Shown one piece after another: positions 1-9,527 of a stretch of 39,420 nucleotides of DNA. The notes under the pieces were generated by a model. That model saw only the letters and a list, made by a program, of their open reading frames with translations. It was not told where the DNA came from and ran no database searches. Numbering within the stretch: position 1 is the first letter of the stretch; the number at the start of each line of letters is the position of its first letter. The translations under genes and the position numbers were made by a program. This DNA comes from Candidatus Magasanikbacteria bacterium GW2011_GWC2_37_14 (GTDB lineage: Bacteria > Patescibacteriota > Patescibacteriia > Magasanikbacterales > UBA922), in assembly GCA_000990355.1 (NCBI GenBank), contig LBSX01000018.1:1-39420 (forward strand), written 5' to 3'.

Positions 1-104
1 GTATGAACTATTCCACACCTCTACTCAATGGGCCTTTAGGGGCTCATTTTGTATTGGAATGGGTTTCCATTTGGGGCTCATGTTGTATTGTACAAGACTC
101 CCGT

Positions 105-133
105 TTGTACATCTTTTTAAGATGTGCTATAAT
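105..133 (+). promoter_or_regulatory. sigma70-type promoter (TTGTAC-N17-TATAAT)
   Basis: -35 at 105-110, 17-nt spacer, TATAAT at 128-133. Confidence 0.55.
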
Positions 134-139
134 ATACGG

Positions 140-252
140 GCTTGAAAAATATCTTGAACATTTTTGTTAAAGGTATTAAAGCAATAGGGTTAATTATTAG
201 CCCAAAAATACTGTGTGGCATGACCCGTCGTTTAGGCGGGTTTTGCTTTTTA
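140..252 (+). ncRNA. candidate small RNA or epmA leader ending at a Rho-independent terminator
   Basis: Promoter at 105-133, no ORF, GC hairpin ACCCGTC/GGCGGGT followed by TTTTGCTTTTT at ~223-250. Confidence 0.35.
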
Positions 253-336
253 GCCAGCCAGTTTTTACTGGCTGGACTAATCCGCCATAGCCCGTTAGGG
301 CGAAGGCGGATTCTTGTTTAAAATAGATGATCAATT

Positions 337-1317
337 ATGAACCAACTGTCACACCTACAAAAAAATAAACAAAATTTAGAATTGCGTTTTGCTATTTTAA
401 AAGCGATTCGTGGTTTTTTTTCTGCAGAAAATTTTGTAGAAGTAGAAGTACCTTTGATTGTAAAATTACCTGGTCAAGAGCCAAACTTATCCCCAATTAA
501 AGTTAATATTCATAACGAACGTGGTGAAGAATTTAATGGTTTTTTACATACCTCCCCCGAGTACACCATGAAAAAATTATTGGCCGTGGGTTGGGAAAAG
601 ATTTTTTATTTGGGAAAAACTTTTCGCGATCAGGAAAGTTTTGGTGGTACGCATAATCCCGAATTTACCATGTGTGAATGGTATCGGACAAACGAGGATA
701 TGTTTAAGTTGATGGATGATCTAGAAAATTTGTTTAATTTTGTGGCCGGGACTGTCCAAAGTAATAAAAGTTTCAAATTTCAAAGAATAACAATGAAAGA
801 ACTGTGGCAGAAATATGTGGGTGTAAATTTGGACGAATATTTGAGCGAAGACAAAATGTTTGAATTATGTGTGACACAAGGTTATCAACCCCAGAAACAA
901 GAAAGTTATGAAGAATTATTTTATCGCATATTTTTAAATAAAATTGAAGCTAATTTAATTGAACCAACAATTGTTTATAATTATCCGGCTAAAATGGCTT
1001 CTTTGTCCAAATTATCAGCAGCTGACCCTAATTATGCCGAGAGATTTGAAGTTTATATTAATGGTTTGGAATTAGCCAATGCGTTTTCCGAATTAACCAA
1101 TGGCAAAGAACAGTTAAAACGGCTAAAATTGGAACAAGCCGAGCGCGGGCAAAGTGGTAAGGATGTGTTTGATATTGATGAGGATTTTATCGAAGCCCTA
1201 AATTTTATGCCAGCTTCGGCAGGTATTGCCTTGGGGGTGGATAGATTGGTGATGCTATTAGCCTCTTGCCAAGAAATAAATAATGTGATAACATTACCGA
1301 TGTCAAAAATTTTTTAA
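337..1317 (+). CDS. epmA: EF-P--lysine ligase-like class II lysyl-tRNA synthetase paralog (EpmA/PoxA/GenX)
   Basis: 326-aa class II LysRS catalytic core without the anticodon-binding domain (FRDQESFGGTHNPEFTMCEWY; GIALGVDRLVMLL), immediately upstream of efp. Confidence 0.88.
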   Translation: MNQLSHLQKNKQNLELRFAILKAIRGFFSAENFVEVEVPLIVKLPGQEPNLSPIKVNIHNERGEEFNGFLHTSPEYTMKKLLAVGWEKIFYLGKTFRDQESFGGTHNPEFTMCEWYRTNEDMFKLMDDLENLFNFVAGTVQSNKSFKFQRITMKELWQKYVGVNLDEYLSEDKMFELCVTQGYQPQKQESYEELFYRIFLNKIEANLIEPTIVYNYPAKMASLSKLSAADPNYAERFEVYINGLELANAFSELTNGKEQLKRLKLEQAERGQSGKDVFDIDEDFIEALNFMPASAGIALGVDRLVMLLASCQEINNVITLPMSKIF

Positions 1318-1324
1318 TTTGTAA

Positions 1325-1392
1325 TGTCATGCTGAATTTATTTCAGCATCTTTCCTAAGTATAAAAGATCCTGAAACAAGTTCAGGATGACA
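1325..1392. repeat. dispersed palindromic repeat TGTCATGCTGA...GATCCTGAAACAAGTTCAGGATGACA, copy 1
   Basis: Same sequence family at 30909-31030 and 38401-38458. Confidence 0.85.
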
Positions 1393-1403
1393 ATTTTAAA
1401 TGT

Positions 1404-1970
1404 ATGGGAGATACAACCGATATTAGAAAAGGTGCAGTTATTCGTCACAATAATGATTTGTATGTGGTAACTTTTGCACAATTTGTAAATCCTGGCAAAG
1501 GGGCTGCTTTTGTGAAAACTAAATTAAAAAGTATTTCCAATGGTAAAGGTACCGAAATGACTTATAAAAGTGGTGAAACTGTAGATGTAGTACGAGTGGA
1601 TTATGTAAATATGCAGTATTTGTACAACAACACCACTACCTATTCTTTTATGAATAAGGATACTTATGAAACTGCGGATGTCTCAGCTGATATTTTGGGT
1701 GATGATCTTAAATATTTAAAAGAAGGTTTGGAAGTGATAATGGCCACTCACGAAGGAAATGTAGTAGCCATGAACTTACCAAAGAAGATTCAATACACTG
1801 TAAAAACTGCGCCACCAGCCGTGCGCGGTGATACTGCCTCTGGTAATGTTACCAAAGAATTGGTTATGGATAATAATTTAATTGTTTACGGCCCAATTTT
1901 TATTAAAGAGGGTGAAGAAATTTTGGTAAATACCGAGACAGGGGATTATGCTGGAAGAGTGAGTGAGTAA
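1404..1970 (+). CDS. efp: Elongation factor P
   Basis: 188 aa; KOW-like N-terminus with PGKG loop; C-terminal GEEILVNTETGDYAGRV. Confidence 0.95.
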   Translation: MGDTTDIRKGAVIRHNNDLYVVTFAQFVNPGKGAAFVKTKLKSISNGKGTEMTYKSGETVDVVRVDYVNMQYLYNNTTTYSFMNKDTYETADVSADILGDDLKYLKEGLEVIMATHEGNVVAMNLPKKIQYTVKTAPPAVRGDTASGNVTKELVMDNNLIVYGPIFIKEGEEILVNTETGDYAGRVSE

Positions 1971-1984
1971 TTATGGATTAGTAT

Positions 1985-2155
1985 GTTCCTCCCTTGTTAA
2001 AGGGAGGACAGCCTTCGCCGTGAGCTCACTTCGTGGTGACTCAATGGAACCAGGCCGAACGGGAGGGATATTGGCCAACAACCCCCTTAACCTGTCTGCC
2101 GGTAGGCAGGTCCCCCTTTATTAAGGGGGAAAAACCCGCTGGTAAGGCGGGTTTT
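1985..2155. repeat. intergenic inverted-repeat cluster (CCTCCC..GGGAGG, CCCTTTATTAAGGGG, CTGCCGGTAGGCAG)
   Basis: Multiple nested palindromes related to those at 8399-8522, 33030-33065, 35068-35150 and 39150-39400. Confidence 0.65.
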
Positions 2156-2412
2156 TAAATTAACAAATATATTATTGTTATTTGCACCAGCAAGATTATC
2201 GCCAACACCGTTTGAAATGAATTTTTTTGTGTCTTGTGGCGAAAATAGTTCATGCCAAGAAGTGTGCCGAGCGAACCTCCAATTAGTGCTAGGCTCCAAA
2301 GAATTTTTTCGGGAATCCGCCGATGATTTAAATTAGCTTTCATTTTGTCGTAGCCAATAACAAAAAAGCTAATCAAATTCAGACAAATTAAATAAATTAT
2401 TAAAATATCCAC
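2155..2412 (-). CDS. DUF1294 family small membrane protein
   Basis: 85 aa; NLISFFVIGYDKMKA...RIPEKILWSLALIGGSLGTLLGMNYFRHKTQKNSF is the DUF1294 signature. Confidence 0.85.
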   Translation of the reverse strand: MDILIIYLICLNLISFFVIGYDKMKANLNHRRIPEKILWSLALIGGSLGTLLGMNYFRHKTQKNSFQTVLAIILLVQITIIYLLI

Positions 2413-2422
2413 AAAATTATAA

Positions 2423-2971
2423 TTAACGTGATTGTTTTAAATGGTACTGGCGGTCGCTTTCGGCCAATTGGATCATCGATTGCCGCACTTCATTGGGGTT
2501 GGGGATGTTTCTAAAAATAATATGGGTATTACCCGAAGCAGTCTTTACATCAATGTCACCATAATTGAGCAGAGTATGAAAAAATCCAGTAATATTAACT
2601 GTTAAATCTTGAATATTGTACAGATCAAATTCGGTAACTGTGCGTGAGAATAAGCCTATTTGTTCAATGTCGATTACTCGATCGTTGGTTACAATCCACA
2701 TATCCAAATAAAAATCCACAAATTCCCCATAAGCATATAAATAAATACTCAAGAAATAAATACTAGCCAAGAGTACTGCTAGAGTATAATAAATTTCTGT
2801 TTGGAATAAATCAGGAAAAATATTTATAAATAAAAAATAGACACCCGCTGGCACTGCCATCATAAAAATAAAAATCAAAATTTTTGGAAAAAAAGTAATG
2901 GGATGGCGATGCAAACTATATTCAATTTTTTCGTAAGGTTTTTGTTTTATAAGGTGGCCAATAAATTGCAT
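2423..2971 (-). CDS. PH domain-containing membrane protein (bPH2/YdbS-YdbT-like)
   Basis: Two TM segments followed by WIVTNDRVIDIEQIGLFSRTVTEFDLYNIQDLTV. Confidence 0.8.
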   Translation of the reverse strand: MQFIGHLIKQKPYEKIEYSLHRHPITFFPKILIFIFMMAVPAGVYFLFINIFPDLFQTEIYYTLAVLLASIYFLSIYLYAYGEFVDFYLDMWIVTNDRVIDIEQIGLFSRTVTEFDLYNIQDLTVNITGFFHTLLNYGDIDVKTASGNTHIIFRNIPNPNEVRQSMIQLAESDRQYHLKQSR

Positions 2972-2980
2972 AAAAATAAA

Positions 2981-3244
2981 TTAAAATTGAGGTGAAGCTT
3001 GAAAAAAGTTGGTGTTAAATTCCAACAATGTTTGTTGCCAATTTACGTCTATAAGTAATTGATAAGTAAAGTATAGGGTTAAAATCGTTAGAGAAAAAAT
3101 AAAAAAACTCATTATAAAACTGGCCATGGCAAAAGAGCCAGTAACCACAATGTGGTAAAAATTTAACAAAGAAAAAATTAAAAATACTGCCAAAAAAGCC
3201 AAATAAATAAATAAAATAACGTAGAGTGGAATGGTTATAGTCAT
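2981..3244 (-). CDS. small membrane protein, function unknown
   Basis: 87-aa ORF with TM segments, same strand between PH-domain protein and ruvB. Confidence 0.6.
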   Translation of the reverse strand: MTITIPLYVILFIYLAFLAVFLIFSLLNFYHIVVTGSFAMASFIMSFFIFSLTILTLYFTYQLLIDVNWQQTLLEFNTNFFQASPQF

Positions 3245-3251
3245 ATATAAA

Positions 3252-4298
3252 TTATAAAAGAGTCTGATTGAATTTTTTGTTTAAGTGATCATAAGCTTGT
3301 TTGGTGGCTTTGCGTCCGCGGGGGGTTCTTTCCAACATGCCAATTTGCATTAAATATGGTTCGTAAACTGTTTCTATAGTATCCATTTCTTCGGCAATAG
3401 CCGCGGCCAAAGTATTTAAACCTACTGGGCCACCTTGAAAGTTTTCAATAATCGAAGTGAGCAATTTACGATCAACGTCGTCTAAGCCAAAGGCGTCAAT
3501 GTTCAACATTTTTAAGGAGTTATTGGCAATTTCTTTGTCTATTTTGCCATCGTGGCGTACTTCGGCGTAATCACGTACCCGTTTTAATAAGCGATTGGCC
3601 ACACGCGGAGTTTTGCGTGAGCGTTCGGCAATTAATTTAACAGCTTCTTCTTCTATAGTTGTTTCCAATAATTTGGCATTGCGGTTAATAATATGGCCAA
3701 TTTCATTGGTTTCATAAAAATTAAGATGATAAATATGTCCAAAACGATCACGTAAAGGACCAGAGAGTAAACTCATTTTGGTAGTGGCGCCAATTAAAGT
3801 AAATTTTTCGAGTGGCATGCGCAAAGTGCGAGCTGTGGGTCCTTTGCCCACAATAATATCAATCGCATAATCTTCCATGGCAGTGTAAAGTATTTCTTCA
3901 ATAGTTTTATTTAAGCGGTGAATTTCATCAATAAATAAAATGTCGCCTTTTTCTAAATTAGAAAGTATGGCTGCAAGATCGCCAACTTTTTCCAAAGCTG
4001 GGCCAGCAGTAATTTTAAAATTAACTCCCAGCTCCTTGGCAATAATATTTGCCAAAGTAGTTTTGCCTAGGCCTGGGTTGCCATAGAGTAAAATATGTTC
4101 AATTGGTTCATCGCGTTTTTTGGCAGCTTCAATAGAAATTTTTAAAGGCTCTTTGATTTGTTCTTGGCCAACAAAATCAGCCAAAGTTTGTGGTCGTAGA
4201 GTAAATTCTATTTTGGCTTCTTCGCTAGTAGCTTTGGGAGTAACTAAACGATCAAATTCTTCGCTTAAATTTTCTGGGAAAGTTTCTTCATTTAACAT
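3252..4298 (-). CDS. ruvB: Holliday junction DNA helicase RuvB
   Basis: LRPQTLADFVGQ, Walker A GNPGLGKTTLA, DEIHRL, GPLRDRFG, RTPRGR. Confidence 0.97.
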   Translation of the reverse strand: MLNEETFPENLSEEFDRLVTPKATSEEAKIEFTLRPQTLADFVGQEQIKEPLKISIEAAKKRDEPIEHILLYGNPGLGKTTLANIIAKELGVNFKITAGPALEKVGDLAAILSNLEKGDILFIDEIHRLNKTIEEILYTAMEDYAIDIIVGKGPTARTLRMPLEKFTLIGATTKMSLLSGPLRDRFGHIYHLNFYETNEIGHIINRNAKLLETTIEEEAVKLIAERSRKTPRVANRLLKRVRDYAEVRHDGKIDKEIANNSLKMLNIDAFGLDDVDRKLLTSIIENFQGGPVGLNTLAAAIAEEMDTIETVYEPYLMQIGMLERTPRGRKATKQAYDHLNKKFNQTLL

Positions 4299-4462
4299 AA
4301 CCCCTATATTGTAACTTTTTTAAAGATTATTTACAAGAATTGCCAATTTTGTTGTTTGTATTTTATTTTGATTTTTAAGGCTGTGGATAAAACAATTCAG
4401 ACCAATTTAGTCTTGAATTTTTTGCTCTGAGTTAAGAGAAAAATTGAGTGTCGCGACAATAT

Positions 4463-4491
4463 TTGGCAGGGGGTTCATGAAGTGGTATAAT
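4463..4491 (+). promoter_or_regulatory. promoter of nrdJ (TTGGCA-N17-TATAAT)
   Basis: -35 4463-4468, -10 4486-4491. Confidence 0.55.
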
Positions 4492-4510
4492 CTAAGGGCA
4501 CTAAATTTTT

Positions 4511-4556
4511 ACAACATATTGTGGTTGGTAGATATTTGGAACACTATATATAGTGG
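4511..4556 (+). promoter_or_regulatory. putative tandem NrdR boxes
   Basis: ACAACATATTGT (4511-4522) and CACTATATATAGTG (4542-4555), centre-to-centre 32 bp, upstream of a ribonucleotide reductase gene. Confidence 0.65.
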
Positions 4557-4599
4557 TGTAGTAAATATCTAAAAAACACTTAATTATTAATTTTTATAT

Positions 4600-7500
4600 A
4601 TGGGTCCTACCGATTCCCGAGTTATTCAAGGTCTGCATTTGGGTCAAAAAGATGATACTAAATTTGTTTATAATGAAAATGGTTTGCGTTTTAAGCGTAA
4701 GTTTAGTGTTGATGGCCAAAGTCCTTATGACTTGATTGAATATGATCGTCGGACCTCGGTGATTCGTGAACCAGATGGTAAAGTAGTATTTGAAATGAAA
4801 GATATTGAAATTCCCAAAAACTGGTCCCAGGTAGCTACCGATATAATGGCGCAAAAATATTTTCGTAAAACCGGTGTGCCCCAATACAACGCCGATGGCA
4901 CAGCCAAAAAACACACTGACGGGTCTTCCGTGCTTGGACCCGAAACCAGTGTAAAACAAGTGGTACATCGCTTGGCTGGTACTTGGCGTTATTGGGGCGA
5001 ACGTTATGGTTATTTTGCTTCGGCAGCCGAGGGACAAGTTTTTTATGATGAGCTCGTCATCATGCTTTTAAAACAAATGGCTGCACCCAATTCTCCCCAA
5101 TGGTTTAATACTGGTTTGCACTGGGCTTATGGAATAAATTCTGGTGCACAAGGACATTATTATGTGGATCCTGATACTGGAGTTTTAACCAAAGCCACCG
5201 ACGCTTATTCACATCCTCAACCACATGCTTGTTTTATTCAATCAGTTCATGATGATTTGGTAAATGAAGGTGGAATTATGGATTTATGGTTGCGTGAAGC
5301 ACGTCTGTTTAAATATGGTTCTGGCACTGGGACTAATTTTTCTAATCTTCGTGGTAATGGTGAACCATTAAGTGGTGGTGGACGTTCTTCGGGCTTAATG
5401 AGTTGGTTGCGTATTGGTGATCGCGCAGCCGGAGCAATTAAATCTGGTGGTACTACTCGTCGTGCTGCCAAAATGGTGGTTTTAAACATGGATCACCCCG
5501 ATATTGAAGAATTTATTAATTGGAAAGTTAAAGAAGAAAGAAAAGTTGCTGCTTTAATTGCGGCTGGTTATTCTGCCGACTATGAAGGGGAAGCTTATCA
5601 AACTGTTTCTGGTCAAAATTCCAACAATTCGTTGCGTGTACCACACAAATTTATGGAAGCGGTAGAAAATGATGGTTCTTGGAATTTAACTTGGCGTATA
5701 GATGGTAGTGCTTGTAAAACTTTAAAAGCTAGAGAACTTTGGGATAAAGCAGCTTTTGCTGCATGGGCTTGTGCTGACCCGGGCTTACAATACGATGGTA
5801 CAATTAATGATTGGCATACTTGTCCAGAATCTGGTCGGATTAATGCTTCTAATCCTTGCAGTGAATATATGTTTTTGGACAACACTGCTTGTAATTTAGC
5901 TTCTTTAAATTTGGCCAAATTTTTTAATTCTGAATCACAAGTATTTGATGTTGATGGGTATTTACACGGAGTACGTTTGTGGACAGTAGTTTTGGAGATT
6001 TCTGTATTAATGGCCCAATTTCCTAGTAAAGAGATTGCCCAAAATAGTTATGATTTTCGTACTCTTGGTTTGGGTTATGCCAATTTGGGTTCGGTATTAA
6101 TGATGCTTGGTTTGGCTTATGAATCCGAAGAAGCTTATGCTTTTGCTGGTTCAGTTACCGCGATTATGACTGCGGAGAGTTATAAAACCAGTGCAGAAAT
6201 GGCTAAATTTTTGGGAGCTTTTTCCAAATTTGAATACAACCGTGCCGATATGTTACGAGTAATTAGAAACCATCGTCGGGCGGCTTTTGCGGCAGAAAAA
6301 AATGAATATGAAAAATTAACAGTTTTGCCAGTAAGTATTAATCCACAGTATGCTCCGGCCTATTTATTGACCGTAGTACGTGAAGTTTGGAACGAAGCTT
6401 TGAGTTGGGGAGAGAAATATGGATATCGTAATGCCCAAACAACTCTTTTGGCGCCCACTGGTACCATTGGTTTACTTATGGACTGTGCGACGACTGGGGT
6501 AGAACCAGATTTTGCTTTGGTAAAGTTTAAAAAATTATCTGGTGGTGGTTATTTTCGTATTGTCAACGAAGCTGTACCATCAGCATTAAGGAATTTACAA
6601 TATTCAGAAAAAGAAATCGAAGCCATTATTAATTATTTGCGTGGTACGGCCGACATTACTTCTGCTCCACATATTAATGCTACTTCTTTAAAGTCAAAAG
6701 GTTTTACTGATGAAGATTTGGCAAGTGTAAATAAAGCTTTAAAAGGCGCTTTTGAAATTAAGTTTGTGTTTAATGTTTGGACTTTGGGTGAAGAATGTTT
6801 AAAGCATGTTGGTTTTAAACCAACAGAATATAATGATCCAAATTTTAATATGTTGCGAGCTCTTGGTTTTAGCGAAGAGCAAATTAATGAAGCCAATAAT
6901 GTAGTGTGTGGTACTATGACCGTAGAAGGAGCACCATATTTAAAATCAGAACATTATTCGGTGTTTGATTGTGCTAATCGTTGTGGAAAGATTGGTCAGC
7001 GTTTTATTCCTTATCTGGGTCATATAAAAATGATGGCCGCAGTACAACCATTTCTTTCGGGAGCCATTTCCAAAACTATCAACATGCCAAATGAAGCAAC
7101 TTTGGAAGATGTAAAATTAGCTTATCAGGAATCTTGGAAATCAGGCTTAAAAGCAGTTGCATTGTATCGCGATGGTTCCAAATTAAGTCAACCACTTTCT
7201 ACTACTTCTAAAAATAAAGGTGATAAAGAGGAAGAAAAAGCAGAGGTTGTAGTAGAGACGCAAAATATTGCGTCTGTACAAAAAATTGAAGAAACCGTAA
7301 ATATTTCTCAGACTGTAAATAATTTTGAATTTAATGATGCTTCGGATATGGGCAAGGCCATGGAGCAAGCAGCGCAAATTTTTGAACATTACAATGGCAC
7401 CAAACCCATGGAGTCTTACAATAAAGATGGTGGGGTAACCGAAAAACGCATTTATATGTATGGCGAAAAACGCCGTTTGCCTGCCAAACGTAGTGGCTTT

Positions 7501-8130
7501 ACGGTATCGGCAAAAATTGGTAATCAACAAGTTTGGTTAAAAACTGGTGAATACCCAGATGGTAAATTAGCAGAAATTTTTATTGATATGTATAAAGAGG
7601 GTGCTGGTTTTCGCAGTATGATCAATATGTTTGCGATTTCCGTTTCCATGGGTTTGCAACGCGGAGTGCCACTAGAAAAATATGTAGAAAATTTTGTCTT
7701 TACGCGTTTTGAACCATCGGGTATGACTGATCATCCCAATGTAAAAATTTGTACTTCAGTAATTGACTTTGTGTTTAGAATTTTGGGAATGGAATATTTG
7801 GGACGCACTGATTTTGTACAAGTTAAGCCATTAGGAATTCAGAAAAATAAATTTGAAAATATTGCGCGCTTGGCCGAAGCGGGTGTTGGTCAGGAATCAC
7901 TAGGATTAAAAGAAGTGGTAAAACCGATTGTGGATCCGGTGACAGACAAAGAAGTTGTGGAACAAGTAGCTTTGCCGACTTTGGAAAAGAAAGTGCAGAA
8001 TGCTTCGGATGCAGCGTTGAGTAATATGATGGGTGATGCTCCGGCTTGTCCTACCTGCGGTCACATTACTGTTCGCAATGGTGCGTGTTATAAGTGCTTG
8101 AATTGTGGAGAGTCGCTTGGTTGCAGTTAA
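4600..8130 (+). CDS. nrdJ: Adenosylcobalamin-dependent (class II) ribonucleoside-diphosphate reductase
   Basis: 1176 aa; NSPQWFNTGLHWAYG, GSGTGTNFSNLRG, NPCSEYMFLDNTACNLASLNL, LAPTGTIGLLMDC; C-terminal Cys-rich CPTCG...CLNCG. Confidence 0.95.
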   Translation: MGPTDSRVIQGLHLGQKDDTKFVYNENGLRFKRKFSVDGQSPYDLIEYDRRTSVIREPDGKVVFEMKDIEIPKNWSQVATDIMAQKYFRKTGVPQYNADGTAKKHTDGSSVLGPETSVKQVVHRLAGTWRYWGERYGYFASAAEGQVFYDELVIMLLKQMAAPNSPQWFNTGLHWAYGINSGAQGHYYVDPDTGVLTKATDAYSHPQPHACFIQSVHDDLVNEGGIMDLWLREARLFKYGSGTGTNFSNLRGNGEPLSGGGRSSGLMSWLRIGDRAAGAIKSGGTTRRAAKMVVLNMDHPDIEEFINWKVKEERKVAALIAAGYSADYEGEAYQTVSGQNSNNSLRVPHKFMEAVENDGSWNLTWRIDGSACKTLKARELWDKAAFAAWACADPGLQYDGTINDWHTCPESGRINASNPCSEYMFLDNTACNLASLNLAKFFNSESQVFDVDGYLHGVRLWTVVLEISVLMAQFPSKEIAQNSYDFRTLGLGYANLGSVLMMLGLAYESEEAYAFAGSVTAIMTAESYKTSAEMAKFLGAFSKFEYNRADMLRVIRNHRRAAFAAEKNEYEKLTVLPVSINPQYAPAYLLTVVREVWNEALSWGEKYGYRNAQTTLLAPTGTIGLLMDCATTGVEPDFALVKFKKLSGGGYFRIVNEAVPSALRNLQYSEKEIEAIINYLRGTADITSAPHINATSLKSKGFTDEDLASVNKALKGAFEIKFVFNVWTLGEECLKHVGFKPTEYNDPNFNMLRALGFSEEQINEANNVVCGTMTVEGAPYLKSEHYSVFDCANRCGKIGQRFIPYLGHIKMMAAVQPFLSGAISKTINMPNEATLEDVKLAYQESWKSGLKAVALYRDGSKLSQPLSTTSKNKGDKEEEKAEVVVETQNIASVQKIEETVNISQTVNNFEFNDASDMGKAMEQAAQIFEHYNGTKPMESYNKDGGVTEKRIYMYGEKRRLPAKRSGFTVSAKIGNQQVWLKTGEYPDGKLAEIFIDMYKEGAGFRSMINMFAISVSMGLQRGVPLEKYVENFVFTRFEPSGMTDHPNVKICTSVIDFVFRILGMEYLGRTDFVQVKPLGIQKNKFENIARLAEAGVGQESLGLKEVVKPIVDPVTDKEVVEQVALPTLEKKVQNASDAALSNMMGDAPACPTCGHITVRNGACYKCLNCGESLGCS

Positions 8131-8177
8131 ATTCCGAAGGAGCACACGACTGAGGAATCTCTTTTAGAAAATTATAA

Positions 8178-8207
8178 AACCGGTTTCAAAAGGGGCCGGT
8201 TTTTGGA
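8178..8207 (+). terminator. Rho-independent terminator after nrdJ
   Basis: AAACCGG...CCGGTTTTT hairpin. Confidence 0.6.
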
Positions 8208-8217
8208 TATTTATTTT

Positions 8218-8398
8218 CCACTTTTTCAAAAAAGTGGAGTAAAAACTTCGCGCTAAACAAACACTACGGAAAATTTAGGTCTCGTCATTCGTTTTTGCTC
8301 GTGCGAGCCGAGAATAAAGAGCTCCGAAGGATCACTCATACTCGCCTCTAAATTTTTTCCTGGTGTTTGTGCGCGCGTGAACGAGTGAGTGAACGTGG
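8218..8398. repeat. long imperfect palindromic element, copy A
   Basis: CCACTTTTTCAAAAAAGTGGAGTAAAAACTTCGCGCTAAACAAACACT...GTGTTTGTGCGCGCGTGAACGAGTGAGTGAACGT; partner copy at 33200-33418. Confidence 0.85.
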
Positions 8399-8522
8399 TA
8401 AACCCTCCCCTCGTAGGGGAGGTGTCCCGATTTGCATCGGGACGGTGGGGTTCGTAGTTCTAACATGAACCCCCACCCTCCGACTGCGACGTCGGAGGAC
8501 TCCCCCTACGAGAGGGAGGATT
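8399..8522. repeat. cloverleaf-like repeat (CCCTCCCC...GGGAGGAT), copy 1
   Basis: Near-identical 124-bp copy at 39191-39313; nested hairpins GTCCCGAT/ATCGGGAC, GGTGGGGTTC/GAACCCCCACC, CCTCCGAC/GTCGGAGG. Confidence 0.85.
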
Positions 8523-8617
8523 ACAAAAAACAGTCCACTAATGAACTGTTTTTTGTTGGCCCCGACACGATCGTGGCACAACGTTCGCGTCGGGGAGTGG
8601 ACCGGGTGGTCCGCCTC

Positions 8618-8932
8618 CTACAGGTCGTCGATCACGAAATCGTGGGCCTTGTACTCGGGGTAGATTGCCTCGAGCTTGTGGAGGAACATCTGGGCGATCA
8701 GCTCCAGCGACGGCTGGTTGGCCTTCTCCTTGGCCGATTGCACGGCCTGGTACAGGCAGCAGATGCCCGCCTCGTCGTCCTGGATGGGCTTGTCGGGGAA
8801 GTTCTCGAAGCACATCGCCAGACACTCGATGGTGGTCAGCGCTTCGGTGAGGCTTTTGGCCTCGTTGGCTTTCTTGGCCAGCTTGTTCACGATCGCCATC
8901 ATGAAGGTCACGAGCTCTTTATCAATCTGCAT
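8618..8932 (-). CDS. hypothetical protein, GC-rich island gene 1
   Basis: ORF track 8618..8944; ATG at 8932 has a GGAG SD six nt upstream; TTGACA-N17-TAAAAA promoter; terminator ACAGTCCACTAATGAACTGTTTTTT. Confidence 0.65.
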   Translation of the reverse strand: MQIDKELVTFMMAIVNKLAKKANEAKSLTEALTTIECLAMCFENFPDKPIQDDEAGICCLYQAVQSAKEKANQPSLELIAQMFLHKLEAIYPEYKAHDFVIDDL

Positions 8933-9124
8933 CCATTTCTCCAAGAGGGGTTTGTCGACAATTGTTTTTTATCATAAAAACGTATTTTTGTCAATATTTT
9001 TATAGTTTTCTTTATCTCAAAATATTTAATTTAAGCTTGACACTTAGTCTATATTATGAAATAATTTTTTTGTCCTTTGGGCCATCCCTCTTTGGGGGGT
9101 GTAACGTAGTTATGTGAGGTGGTC

Positions 9125-9349
9125 ATGAGGTGGCAAGTCTTCGAAGTCAGGCGTAGAATCATGTCCAACGGTGCCGAATCCGATGAACTTGCTTTGGGCG
9201 TTCAGCTTGACCGCAAGCTTGGCGAGTGGACCCGTAACCACCCGAAGGCCAAGATCGTCGGTAATCCTGCCCAGTCGGCGTTCGTTTCTGGCAACGAGGA
9301 GGTCCTTATTCACATTATCTACTACAAGGAGAGATGGATGCGCTGGTAG
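9125..9349 (+). CDS. hypothetical short protein, GC-rich island gene 2
   Basis: 76-aa ORF (VFEVRRRIMSNGAESDELALGVQLDRKLGEWTRNHPKAKIV...VLIHIIYYKERW); upstream TTGACA at ~9038 and downstream hairpin plus T-run. Confidence 0.55.
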   Translation: MRWQVFEVRRRIMSNGAESDELALGVQLDRKLGEWTRNHPKAKIVGNPAQSAFVSGNEEVLIHIIYYKERWMRW

Positions 9350-9527
9350 CGCGTCCGCGGTCCGTCCCGTGTTTGCCTGCCATTCGGCCCGGTACACACG
9401 GGCGGGCAAACACAATTTTCACTCCTAAGAGTGTTTTTTTATAACAAAAATATTAATTTGAATTTATAAGTTTTTTATGGTTTAATAATCTCGGTGTAAT
9501 CAATTTTAATTAGTCTAAATCAATGTT

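Noticed and set aside
4594-8145. Minus-strand ORFs inside nrdJ
   Set aside because: Antisense shadow ORFs with no independent family signal.
8432-8977. 181-aa plus-strand ORF over GC-rich island 1
   Set aside because: Begins inside the intergenic repeat and is antisense to the ORF with better SD, promoter and terminator.
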